From positions 35,725 to 99,724 of the forward strand of contig JAWLGR010000017.1 of NCBI GenBank assembly GCA_041684965.1: DNA of 64,000 nucleotides, given 5' to 3'. Within the stretch, counting starts at the first letter, position 1, and the number at the start of each line of letters is the position of its first letter. The notes below the pieces were generated by a model, which was not told the origin of the DNA, did not search any database, and saw nothing but the letters and a program-made list of their open reading frames with translations. The position numbers and the translations under genes were made by a program. This DNA is from Mariniphaga sp041684965 (lineage in GTDB: Bacteria; Bacteroidota; Bacteroidia; Bacteroidales; Prolixibacteraceae). This document shows, piece by piece, positions 1-8,698 of the stretch.

Positions 1-366
1 ACTTGTTCCCTCAATGGTGTAGTTTTCATAACCGTTGAGATCCGTTCTGATTTTCAGATAATAAGGACCTTCGCTCCAGTTAATATCTTTAAAACCTGGC
101 CGCCACCATGATTTGGTTCCTGAACCGATTTCAAAACCGATAACTCCGTTGCCATCGGTAGTGGATTTATGGGTTTCAGTAAAAACAACCGGCCCATCTT
201 CCGAACCCTGGGAAATACTGACTTCTATACCAACAGTTGAATTTGCGATTAAATGATTATCGTTGTTTCGGATAACCGACTGCCATTTGATATTTTGCGG
301 TACCTGCGCCCATATAACCACTGCTAAAAGGAAGGCGGTTAAAGTTGTAATAAATTTCTGCATCAT
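1..366 (-). CDS. Secreted protein, N-terminal part only (runs off the left edge)
   Basis: The reading frame is open from an ATG at 366 (a second ATG at 363 is equally possible) to the window edge. The 122 visible residues begin with a signal peptide ending near Ala-Gln. They continue into a beta-sandwich domain that is clearly the same as the N-terminal domain of the proteins at 44205 and 46330, sharing the blocks 'SVIRNND', 'ANSTVG', 'KSWWRPGFKDINW' and the closing 'YTIEGTS'. This domain is common at the N-terminus of secreted Bacteroidota proteins; its function is not established. By analogy with 46330, a jelly-roll domain may follow outside the window. It is the last visible gene of the minus-strand operon, 27 bp after the CocE-type hydrolase. 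Confidence 0.8.
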   Translation of the reverse strand, partial: MMQKFITTLTAFLLAVVIWAQVPQNIKWQSVIRNNDNHLIANSTVGIEVSISQGSEDGPVVFTETHKSTTDGNGVIGFEIGSGTKSWWRPGFKDINWSEGPYYLKIRTDLNGYENYTIEGTS

Positions 367-393
367 GTCTTTTTTCTTTTTTTATTCGCTTAT

Positions 394-2145
394 TTAATGT
401 TTGTTTTCAATAACAGGCAATACAATACAGGAGGGATACTTTTCATTGTGAAAAACCACTTGTTCTGCCTTAACCATTGATGTTTCGTTTGCGAAACAGG
501 TACCTGTATTCAGGTTTCTGTCGAACCGGGGAAACGAACTGCTTGAAATTTCAACCCTGATTTGATGCCCCGCCTTAAATAAATTGCTTGTTGCCCACAA
601 ATCAATTTCGTATTCATATACTTCGCCCGGGTTGATATTATTTGGCGTTTCACCGGCAATACGATAACTTGCTCTTATAATCCCTTCACAAAGCCGGATT
701 GCCCTGCCATCGGGATAAACATCAACAAGTTTTGCTGTAAAGTCAGTGTTTATTGCAGAGCTTGAAGCATACAGAATAACTTTAACAGGTCCTGTAACCT
801 CCAAATCCTCTTTCAATGCCGGGGTAGAATAAACCAGAACATCTTTACGCATTTCTATAGAAGATTGGTCCCAGGGCCCCATTTCCTCTTTTGAAACTAC
901 CGGATTGGCAGGATTGTAAGTAAATTTATCAGCCGGTTCATTTTTTGCTTTTACCAAACTTAGACTGCCATCACCATTTAATGTATTGGCATTGCCTCCG
1001 CTATGGAAGTAATATTTTTGATAATCTGTCCGGGCCAGTGGCCATTCATTCTCAAAACGCCATTTATTGGCTCCCATCACAAATATTTTAACCGGTGGTT
1101 CTTCCATAATCCCATTATTCATATCTTTTAACTGACTATCGAACCACCGCAGTTGAAATTCTCTGTTATTGAAAGCTGCATCTTCACCAAAATCGATATC
1201 GCCAACCTGTTGCCTGCCCCAATTATGAAGCCATGGGCCAATAAGCAATTTTTGTTTTTTTCGGATTTCAGGAGCAATATCATCACCTGTCATAAATAAG
1301 TAATTATCAATTGTATTTCCAAGAAGAATATCAAACCATCCGCCAATATTGCAGATTGATGCATCAATTTTAAAATAGTTGTTTCCTACCTGTGTGGCCT
1401 CCCAAAACTTATCACGCACAGGATGTGAAAGCCAGTCACGTAAAAAAGGAATTCTCCAGCCCATTTCTTTATCCTGTTCAATCAATGGAAGCGATTGGAG
1501 AACTTTTTGCATTCTGTTTTGCACAGTATCAGCCGGGATAATGAAAGGTGTTGTCATTTCAATGCTCCAGGGCACAAACAATCCAAGCCGGAAGGCCCCG
1601 TTTTGATATACTGCACTGTAAAAGTCTGAAAAAGTAACTGCCGGAATCATGGTTTTTAGCAAAGGTTGTTGATAAGGAGCAGGCATCCATTGTGTGAATC
1701 CCACATAGGAGCCACCAGTTGTACCTAATTTCCCATTACACCAGTTTTGCTGACCGACCCAATTCTGCATATCGCAGCCATCTTCTGTTTCATGCTGCAT
1801 TGCATAAAATAATCCTTCTGACTCATACCTGCCCCGGGTATCCTGAACAATGTATACATACCCCCGCTGTGCATAAAAATGCCCGTCTCTATTTCCTGTC
1901 CCTCCGTTACCGTAAGGGCTGCGGATTAATATCACAGGAAAACTACCTGCTGTATCCGGCCGATAAATATTGGTTGAAAGCCTGATTCCATCACGCATTT
2001 CTACTTTTACATCCAACTCCTCAATGACCTTATATACAGGCATTGATTCTCCGGCGGTTAACTTTTCCTGAGCTGTTAGCCGACCGGCAGTTAAAAGCAG
2101 TAATAAAACAGAAAGTAAAAGACTTTGAAATTGAACGCTTTTCAT
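394..2145 (-). CDS. CocE/NonD-family serine hydrolase, secreted
   Basis: The 583-residue protein has a signal peptide (residues 1-26, hydrophobic Leu run, ending Thr-Ala-Gln). An alpha/beta-hydrolase domain of the X-Pro dipeptidyl-peptidase (S15)/CocE type follows, then the usual C-terminal jelly-roll domain (from about residue 365). The catalytic triad is visible: Ser146 in GGSYVGF, Asp272 in GGWFDILLG and His307 in IGPWLHNWG. Members of the family cleave X-Pro dipeptides, cocaine-type esters or N-acylated amino acids, so the substrate cannot be read from the sequence. It should act in the periplasm or outside the cell. It sits 43 bp after a dipeptide epimerase, which would fit peptide or amide substrates, but that is inference. 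Length and motifs are intact. Confidence 0.9.
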   Translation of the reverse strand: MKSVQFQSLLLSVLLLLLTAGRLTAQEKLTAGESMPVYKVIEELDVKVEMRDGIRLSTNIYRPDTAGSFPVILIRSPYGNGGTGNRDGHFYAQRGYVYIVQDTRGRYESEGLFYAMQHETEDGCDMQNWVGQQNWCNGKLGTTGGSYVGFTQWMPAPYQQPLLKTMIPAVTFSDFYSAVYQNGAFRLGLFVPWSIEMTTPFIIPADTVQNRMQKVLQSLPLIEQDKEMGWRIPFLRDWLSHPVRDKFWEATQVGNNYFKIDASICNIGGWFDILLGNTIDNYLFMTGDDIAPEIRKKQKLLIGPWLHNWGRQQVGDIDFGEDAAFNNREFQLRWFDSQLKDMNNGIMEEPPVKIFVMGANKWRFENEWPLARTDYQKYYFHSGGNANTLNGDGSLSLVKAKNEPADKFTYNPANPVVSKEEMGPWDQSSIEMRKDVLVYSTPALKEDLEVTGPVKVILYASSSAINTDFTAKLVDVYPDGRAIRLCEGIIRASYRIAGETPNNINPGEVYEYEIDLWATSNLFKAGHQIRVEISSSSFPRFDRNLNTGTCFANETSMVKAEQVVFHNEKYPSCIVLPVIENKH

Positions 2146-2188
2146 AGCTGCGATTTAAAATTATTTAAGCCTTGAAAACTCTGTCGTA

Positions 2189-3301
2189 TCAAACTACCTC
2201 TTTCTCCATTCCTTCAAGAAAATCATTATCAAAGTCAGCCCCTATTCCAGGTGTATCCGGAAGCACCCATTTTCCTTTTCCTTTATATTGTATTCCTCCG
2301 GTTACCGGATCTTCGGCATGTGCAAAGGAAGAATCGATATCAAAATGGACGATGTTATTTCTGGCCGCAACCAGGTGTGTTAATGCTGTTAAGGCATAAC
2401 GGCTTTCCGACATGCAACCTACCTGTGATTTAATTCCTGCTGCTTCACCAACAGCTATAATTTTTAAAGCATTATGAATTCCTCCTGTTTTTGACAATTT
2501 AATATTGAAGTAATCACATGCCCCCATACTGGCAAGCCTGAAAGCATCTTTATGATCAAATACGGATTCATCGGCCATAATTGAAATCGGACTGTTATTT
2601 CTGACCCTTACAAGATCACGGTTGTTCCAGTGTGGAATTGGCTCTTCACAATGCTCAATATCAAACTTTTCAAGGGCATTAAGCGTGCGAATGGCTGTAA
2701 CGGTATCCCATCCCTGGTTGGCGTCTATCCGTATAGGGATATCATATCCTACGGCGTCACGGATTGCTTTAATCCGGGCAATATCCTCTTTTTCGCCAGT
2801 TCCTAATTTCACTTTAATTGCTGGATATCCTTCTTCTTTGTATAATAGTGCTTCTTTAGCCATTTTTTCAGGTGTACCGAGATAAACAGTCATATCGGTA
2901 TATATTTCACGGGAATTTCCACCGCCAAATAATTGATACAGCGGCATTTCAGCCTTTTTGGCCAATATGTCATACAGTGCCATATCGAATGCACTTTTAA
3001 TTGTATAATTACCTGCAATTTCCCGATCGATTTCATGCAGCCTGTCTTCTATGGCAAGTGGGTTCCGGCCTATTAAAACTGAAGCAAGATGTTTGGCTAT
3101 TTCAAATTCAGATGCCTGTATTTCACCTACTATTTGTCTTAAGGGACTCGCCTCACCAATCCCTGTTAACCCTGAATCGGTGTGGATTTTAATTAACAGG
3201 TTCTCTGTTTTATAAATGGCACCCAACGAAATAAAGACAGGCTCCTTTAATGCAATATTTAATTTTATAACTTCAATTTTTTCTATGCTGATACGGCTCA
3301 T
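2189..3301 (-). CDS. Dipeptide epimerase (enolase superfamily, Ala-Glu epimerase-like)
   Basis: The 370-residue cytoplasmic protein has the capping domain and (beta/alpha)7-beta barrel of the mandelate racemase/muconate lactonising group. Visible active-site residues are Lys163-x-Lys165, metal ligands Asp193, Glu219 or Glu220 and Asp244, Lys268 on the opposite face, and a C-terminal Asp321-x-Asp323 (FDIDSS). The D-x-D motif is the hallmark of dipeptide epimerases, where it binds the substrate's amino group. As I recall it, the residue numbering nearly matches the Bacillus subtilis L-Ala-D/L-Glu epimerase. Known members epimerise L-Ala-D-Glu from murein or other dipeptides; the exact dipeptide here is not predictable. 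The gene lies 32 bp after the DUF819 gene and 43 bp before the CocE-type hydrolase, so peptide catabolism is a plausible context. Confidence 0.88.
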   Translation of the reverse strand: MSRISIEKIEVIKLNIALKEPVFISLGAIYKTENLLIKIHTDSGLTGIGEASPLRQIVGEIQASEFEIAKHLASVLIGRNPLAIEDRLHEIDREIAGNYTIKSAFDMALYDILAKKAEMPLYQLFGGGNSREIYTDMTVYLGTPEKMAKEALLYKEEGYPAIKVKLGTGEKEDIARIKAIRDAVGYDIPIRIDANQGWDTVTAIRTLNALEKFDIEHCEEPIPHWNNRDLVRVRNNSPISIMADESVFDHKDAFRLASMGACDYFNIKLSKTGGIHNALKIIAVGEAAGIKSQVGCMSESRYALTALTHLVAARNNIVHFDIDSSFAHAEDPVTGGIQYKGKGKWVLPDTPGIGADFDNDFLEGMEKEVV

Positions 3302-3333
3302 TTTAATTGATTTTTAGTATTATATTTATTTCA

Positions 3334-4524
3334 TTAAAACATAGACTGAAGTAAAATTCCCATCAGATATCCTATGTAATTTCCAATAACATACCCCCAT
3401 ACACCAAGCATTAGTGATGAAAAAATCAGGTTGTGCCAATTTTTGGAAATTGCAACAGCAACGCCATTCATTGGGCCTCCGGAAGTAATGATTGCAGCAA
3501 GAGCAAGCTCCTCCAGCTCATATTTGAACCATTTCCCAAGAATAAATGTAACCAGAAAGTTAAAAAAAAGAATGATGGTACAAAACAAAATCATTACTGG
3601 CGCTTCGAGTATTACCTGCGATATGCTTGCAGGAAGACCAATCATCACAAAAAACAAAAAGATGAAAAAGGTACCCAATTCTTCATTACCGGCAATATTT
3701 TTGGCAGTCTTTGGCATAACTATGGGAAACAATACAGAAAGGGTTGTAAGTATCAGGTACTGTTGTCCCAATAACATTTTAACGATAACAGGCATATGTC
3801 CGGCATTGAAATAGCTGCTGATCTTTACTGAAAGAAGGGAGATCAAAAAAGCTACCGATAAGGATTTACCAATATCAATCAGTCCAATAGGTTTGGGTTT
3901 CCAGTAATCACTGTTTACCTTACCATTATTTGTTCCGGTAATTTCAATTGATTTGTCTGTTACCGGGAAATACCGTCTGACGATTGCCATTCCGGGTAAA
4001 GTTATCAGTAGCAGAAAGTACAGAATCATTATTCCGTTATCGGCTACAAGTGTTGCATTCACAAGATCAGGCGGCGGGTTAAACATTGCAACTACGGATA
4101 CAAAATTCACGGAACCACCGATATAACTTGCAGTCATTGCCGGGCCTATCAATTCAAGATCATTTATAAAAGTATGCAATGCTGCCACTGCAACAATACT
4201 TCCTATAACAGTACCCAACGCACTTAAATGAAATGCACCTGCAAAACGTCCGGTTTCTTTGAAAATTTTCCGGATATCCGTTTTCATTAAAAGAAGTGGA
4301 ATAACCAGGGGCACTATATAATTCCAAACTATGTCGTAAGAAGGTGACGCTGCCGGCATCAGACCAATATTTGATACCAGCATTCCGGCAACTATTGCAA
4401 CAGCAGCACCTGTAATTCTCTTTACAAACAGGAATCTTTGCTCAAGATACAAGCTTAAGGCGGCAGTACCTATTAAAAATGTCCAGATAACCCAGTGGTC
4501 ATCCGGTGAAATTATGCTATTCAT
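3334..4524 (-). CDS. DUF819-family multi-pass membrane protein
   Basis: The 396-residue protein is almost entirely hydrophobic, with about ten membrane segments. It has the layout of the DUF819 (YjcL-like) family, including the conserved 'SYIGGSVNFVSVV' stretch in the middle and 'TSGGPMNGVAVA' near the end. The family is thought to be a transporter, but no substrate is established. The start codon overlaps the end of the upstream double-MBL gene by 8 bp, which suggests translational coupling. The dipeptide epimerase follows 32 bp later, so uptake of a dipeptide or related small molecule is a reasonable guess, not a demonstrated role. Confidence 0.85.
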   Translation of the reverse strand: MNSIISPDDHWVIWTFLIGTAALSLYLEQRFLFVKRITGAAVAIVAGMLVSNIGLMPAASPSYDIVWNYIVPLVIPLLLMKTDIRKIFKETGRFAGAFHLSALGTVIGSIVAVAALHTFINDLELIGPAMTASYIGGSVNFVSVVAMFNPPPDLVNATLVADNGIMILYFLLLITLPGMAIVRRYFPVTDKSIEITGTNNGKVNSDYWKPKPIGLIDIGKSLSVAFLISLLSVKISSYFNAGHMPVIVKMLLGQQYLILTTLSVLFPIVMPKTAKNIAGNEELGTFFIFLFFVMIGLPASISQVILEAPVMILFCTIILFFNFLVTFILGKWFKYELEELALAAIITSGGPMNGVAVAISKNWHNLIFSSLMLGVWGYVIGNYIGYLMGILLQSMF

Positions 4525-6394
4525 CCAGTTCTATATAAGCCTGCGGGTATTCTCCAAAGACCTGGCCGTTGAATTCAATATCTGCTGTAACTATATGAAT
4601 TCCTTTCCCCGCAAAATTTTCGACACGAATCCTTACAGGAAAATCTTTCGTTTCTCCCGGATTCAGAGTATAATTAATTATTTCATTTTCAAAAGCAATA
4701 TCCCCATAACTTTTTAATTTAAAATGTCCCGTTACAGGGTTTTTCGTATAATTCTTAAGACGAATATTTTTCTTCACTTCCTGCCCCGATTTTATCTTCG
4801 TACGAACAGGATAAAATGAAACCCAGTAGGGATCAAATCCCAAATCCTGGATGGGAGGTGATAAAAGAGCCCGGATTGCATCGGTTGTTACTACCGACCA
4901 GTTGTAAAATTCGTATTTATCATCCGGAGCAACAGCAAAAACATTTGAATGAGCTGGTAAACAAATGTAAGGACTGGCTTTTAGAAACGATTGTGCAGTT
5001 TTAATTATGCCGGAATTAAGTGACAGTCCATTGTAGCAATGAATGGGGCTGCGAATGCGTCCGTCCCTGGTATATCCGGTGCCATCAGCAACCAGATAAA
5101 AGTCCAGGCCATCAACCTTTGCATATAGCCCCATCTGCTGTTCGGTATGAACAGGATGATGGTACACCTGAAAAGAATACCCTCCCCATTCAAATGTTTC
5201 ATTCTCCTTTAATACCCGGTCTATTTCAATGCTTTGTCCTGTCCAGCAGGTTGTGGGGAAACGTTCCGGATGTTCAAGGTATTCAGCCAGACCTTCCCAA
5301 ACCCAAACTTCCGCACCTTCTGCATCAGCAATTGCTTCAATACCGTCAACATGATCGTAATGCCAGTGGCTGGGAATAATCACATCAACACGGTCGAAAC
5401 CAAATTTTGCCTTAGCTTCTTTGAGCCTTTCCAGGGAAAATTCTTTTCCGCAATCAAAGAGCAGAGCTTTTCCATTTTCTGAAACAACAATTTGGGTGGT
5501 ACTTCCACCATCTTGTATTACATGTTCAGAAACCTGCACTAACTGGCTCCAGTTCCACCGGCCAGCCCTGTTATAATTAAATGCATCTTTTACCCTAAGT
5601 AAGCGGGCAGTTAATAAATCAATGTGTTCCTGCGGGCTCTCTATGATTTCTCCGTGAGAAGGCAACAAAATATCTGCACCCGTTTTTGTGATCTTATTAA
5701 GTGACACCAGGGAAGTATCTACACCAGGATTTTGAAGATAAACCCACTGCAAACTGTAAAAGTCCCGGACATAGCCCCCATTCATAATTAAATCCCCGGT
5801 AAAACATAATTTCTGACCGTTTACTTCAACTAAAAATGAATTGCTTCCCTGTGTATGTCCAAGTGTTGAAATTGTTGTTATAGTGAATTCTTTCCATCTG
5901 AAAACTTCTCCATGTGTAAGTTTTTTATCAATCCCCGGGGTTTTAAATGGTGCCAATCGGGTTCCCCAGCCAGGCAATTCTCCATTCAGCAGGAATTTTT
6001 CAGGTAATGAAAAGGGAGCATTCTCTTCGGGATTACCCAGCAAACCGGCTTCAGAAGCCCCAATAGCAATCTTAGCTCCTGCCTGTTTTAACATAAAGCT
6101 GCCCAAACATTGATCGCGGTGATAGTGGGTATGAAAAACCCATTCCACGTTTTCCACCCCAATATCCGGCAGGTAGTCCTTAATCTTTCCGGAACCCGCA
6201 TCAATTAATAAGGCCGTGGTACCGGATTTTAAAACATACACATTACAAATATCCTGAAAAAGATATACGTCAGGAGCAATTTTTTTAAAATTGGATTCCA
6301 ACAAGGAATTTTCAGCTGACTTCACCCCTGGCAGAAAACCAGACAGCAAAACAGTATAGGTAATGACTTTGATAAAAATACCCCTGAAATTCAT
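4517..6394 (-). CDS. Secreted protein with two tandem metallo-beta-lactamase domains
   Basis: The 625-residue protein has an N-terminal signal peptide (1-26). MBL domain 1 spans about 38-265, MBL domain 2 about 290-500, and a beta-sandwich tail about 510-625. Domain 2 carries a full metal motif His343-x-His345-x-Asp347-His348 followed by VDG. Domain 1 has HTHYHRDQ (His90-x-His92-x-Asp94-Gln95), with Gln where the last His is usual, but it keeps downstream 'LGHTQGS', 'FTGDL' and 'SHGEI' elements. Both domains could still bind metal; domain 1 may be altered. MBL hydrolases act on many ester, amide and phosphoester bonds, so no substrate is assigned. The gene starts 1 bp after a transglutaminase-like gene and overlaps the DUF819 gene by 8 bp. 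Confidence 0.85.
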   Translation of the reverse strand: MNFRGIFIKVITYTVLLSGFLPGVKSAENSLLESNFKKIAPDVYLFQDICNVYVLKSGTTALLIDAGSGKIKDYLPDIGVENVEWVFHTHYHRDQCLGSFMLKQAGAKIAIGASEAGLLGNPEENAPFSLPEKFLLNGELPGWGTRLAPFKTPGIDKKLTHGEVFRWKEFTITTISTLGHTQGSNSFLVEVNGQKLCFTGDLIMNGGYVRDFYSLQWVYLQNPGVDTSLVSLNKITKTGADILLPSHGEIIESPQEHIDLLTARLLRVKDAFNYNRAGRWNWSQLVQVSEHVIQDGGSTTQIVVSENGKALLFDCGKEFSLERLKEAKAKFGFDRVDVIIPSHWHYDHVDGIEAIADAEGAEVWVWEGLAEYLEHPERFPTTCWTGQSIEIDRVLKENETFEWGGYSFQVYHHPVHTEQQMGLYAKVDGLDFYLVADGTGYTRDGRIRSPIHCYNGLSLNSGIIKTAQSFLKASPYICLPAHSNVFAVAPDDKYEFYNWSVVTTDAIRALLSPPIQDLGFDPYWVSFYPVRTKIKSGQEVKKNIRLKNYTKNPVTGHFKLKSYGDIAFENEIINYTLNPGETKDFPVRIRVENFAGKGIHIVTADIEFNGQVFGEYPQAYIELDE

Positions 6395-6395
6395 G

Positions 6396-7493
6396 TTACC
6401 TTGCTAAAACAACTTTATGCTCCGGACCGGTAACCCCGGCAAAGTTCACTGCCCTGAATGCCAGTTCGTACTTTTGATCCTCCAGGTCAATTTCAATTTC
6501 GGGGCGAACCGTTTCCCATTTATCTCCCGGTATTTTTCTCATCTGGTATTCTTTAAAACCAGGTGTATCCGAAACCAGTTTAATTTTTGCAGTACCTCCG
6601 TCTATCGCAACATGCGATGCAATGGTGTTGGGAGTAAAATAAATCTCATCAATATCTTCAACTACCCGCAAACTTTCCGGGCTCCCATAAATCCAATGCG
6701 GTCTTTTCCCCCTAATCCATGTATTGTTTTTGAAATAATCATCTCCATACATGATTAGCAATACATTGTGTTTGGGCCATTGGGTAAACATATCGGTATA
6801 AGCGTCCCAGGTAATCCAGGTGTAAGTCTGGGCAAATTCCTCTTTCGACATATCCACCTCATCGTCGTATTCCAGTGGCTTTCTGTCAACTCCTTTTACC
6901 AATTGTATATCGGCAGCACTATTCTTCAGGTACTCATTTCTGATTTCCACTGCTGAAAGCGGTACCTCATCCTTTTCAAAATGGTGATCGTATTTTGCAT
7001 CTGCCAGGAACCATTTATTGAACGTATTGCTCCAGATTTCATTTACCCCGTGATGTTCAAACCGGGTTCCCAGGACACCGGGGCCTGCTCCCAACGACCT
7101 TGTAATATGCCCCATAGAGGTCAAAACAGCATTTTGTACCCGCATATAATGACCGCAATGATACCCCTGACCTTCCATTGCATAATCCAGGATGCGTTCA
7201 ACATTCCCCTCACCAGGATAAGGATCACCATAGTCCTCAATAGGTATAACCGATTTAATCCAATGCCTGAGCTTTAGAATCCTTCTGAATTCATCCGTTT
7301 CTCCGGTAACAACTGTATCCAGCTGATATTTTGAAATTAATTGTGCTGCTTGTGGTGAGGTCATATCCTCAAATGCTTCAAAAGCTTTATTTGGTTTGTA
7401 AACCGGATTCTCAACCTCAACCAACCGATAGTTACTTTTTTCACAACTGAACAAAAGAATAACAATAACTCCAAGAATTAATCTTTGTTTCAT
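6396..7493 (-). CDS. Transglutaminase-like lipoprotein (paralogue 1)
   Basis: The 365-residue protein has a lipoprotein signal ending LLFSC (Cys17). A transglutaminase/papain-like core follows at about residues 60-175, then a linker and a C-terminal fibronectin/Ig-like domain (about 275-365, ending 'FAGVTGPEHKVVL'). The catalytic triad is visible as Cys113 (GYHCGHY), His147 or His148 (HHGVNEIW) and Asp165 (FLADAKYDHH). Bacterial members of this superfamily are mostly cysteine peptidases or amidases rather than cross-linking enzymes. The protein should be anchored in the outer or inner membrane facing the periplasm or outside. It is the third of three consecutive paralogues; a fourth lies at 14481. 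The substrate is unknown. Confidence 0.85.
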   Translation of the reverse strand: MKQRLILGVIVILLFSCEKSNYRLVEVENPVYKPNKAFEAFEDMTSPQAAQLISKYQLDTVVTGETDEFRRILKLRHWIKSVIPIEDYGDPYPGEGNVERILDYAMEGQGYHCGHYMRVQNAVLTSMGHITRSLGAGPGVLGTRFEHHGVNEIWSNTFNKWFLADAKYDHHFEKDEVPLSAVEIRNEYLKNSAADIQLVKGVDRKPLEYDDEVDMSKEEFAQTYTWITWDAYTDMFTQWPKHNVLLIMYGDDYFKNNTWIRGKRPHWIYGSPESLRVVEDIDEIYFTPNTIASHVAIDGGTAKIKLVSDTPGFKEYQMRKIPGDKWETVRPEIEIDLEDQKYELAFRAVNFAGVTGPEHKVVLAR

Positions 7494-7559
7494 ATTTAAT
7501 TTTCAAATTAAAGTTGACATAATTTTTAACAAATATTAAAATCCCAGCTTAAATCTGCT

Positions 7560-8681
7560 TTATTTACTGGCAATAACAACCCTGTGCTCAGGTCCTGTAA
7601 CACCGGCCAGATTAACTGCCCTAAACAAAAGATCATAATTGGGATTTTTTAATTTCAGCTCCAACAGGGAATCTGCCCGGACCCATTCCTCCTCCGGATT
7701 TTTTTTCATTTGATATTCTTTCAATCCGGGGGTATTTGAAGTTAACTTTATCCGGGCATTGTTTTTTTCAATTTGCACCTCCGACCGGATTGTATTTGGT
7801 GAAAAATAAATTTCATTCATCTCGCTTGTCAGCCTCAGATAATCAGGAGCATTATATATCCATGCCGGTTTACCCCCCCTGTACCAGGTATTACTTTTAT
7901 AATAATCATCCTCATACATAATTAAAAGAGTCTTTTGTTTCGGCCAACTGGTAAAACGGTCGTTATAGGCATCCCATGTTACCCAGGTATAGGTTTGGAT
8001 AAATTCAGTTTTTGGTCTTTCCATTTCCTCATCAAAATCAATAGCAATCCGTTTGGGTCCTTTTACCATAAGCACGTCAGCACCTTCATTTTTAAGGTAT
8101 TCATTTCTGACTTCGAGAGCCGAAAGCGGAATGCCGTCCTTCTCAAAATGATGATCGTACTTGGCATCGGAAAGAAACCATTTATTGTACTGGTTCAACC
8201 ATATTTCATTTATACCATGATGCCCGTCCCTGACATCCTTTACACCCGGGCCTGCACCAAGAGTTCGTGTAACATATCCAAAGGATCCCATAATTGCACT
8301 CTGCACTCTCATAAAATACCCGCAATCATACCCTTGTCCCTGAAGCGCATAATCCAGAATCCGTTCAACATTTCCTTCTCCGGGATAAAATGCTGCGTAA
8401 TCCTTTATAGCAATAACAGATTTAATCCAGTGCCTCAGCAGCAAGATTCTTTTGAATTCATCTGTTTCCCCCTTAAATATTGTATCAATCTGAAATTTGG
8501 TTATCAGATGTTCTGTATCCGGAGTGGCCATTTCATCAAACGCTTCAAAAACTTTATTTGGTTTATATTCAGGGTTCTCAACTTCTGTTACATAATATTC
8601 TTTATCGCTGCAGCCTGCCAAAAAAATCACAACGATACCCGTTATAATTTTCATCATTATTCTATTATTTCCTGTATTCAT
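7560..8681 (-). CDS. Transglutaminase-like lipoprotein (paralogue 2)
   Basis: The 373-residue paralogue of its neighbours has lipobox LAGC. The core carries Cys in GYDCGYF, His in GHHGINEIW and Asp in FLSDAKYDHH, so the triad is kept. The C-terminal Ig-like domain ends 'LAGVTGPEHRVVI'. The first ATG (8681) gives a hydrophilic lead of eight residues; the ATG pair at 8657/8654 immediately precedes the hydrophobic signal and may be the true start. It lies 17 bp after paralogue 3 and 66 bp before paralogue 1, the largest gap in the operon. It differs from paralogue 1 around the Cys (Asp rather than His before it), which could mark a different specificity. Confidence 0.85.
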   Translation of the reverse strand: MNTGNNRIMMKIITGIVVIFLAGCSDKEYYVTEVENPEYKPNKVFEAFDEMATPDTEHLITKFQIDTIFKGETDEFKRILLLRHWIKSVIAIKDYAAFYPGEGNVERILDYALQGQGYDCGYFMRVQSAIMGSFGYVTRTLGAGPGVKDVRDGHHGINEIWLNQYNKWFLSDAKYDHHFEKDGIPLSALEVRNEYLKNEGADVLMVKGPKRIAIDFDEEMERPKTEFIQTYTWVTWDAYNDRFTSWPKQKTLLIMYEDDYYKSNTWYRGGKPAWIYNAPDYLRLTSEMNEIYFSPNTIRSEVQIEKNNARIKLTSNTPGLKEYQMKKNPEEEWVRADSLLELKLKNPNYDLLFRAVNLAGVTGPEHRVVIASK

Positions 8682-8698
8682 ATTAGTTGCTATTTAGT

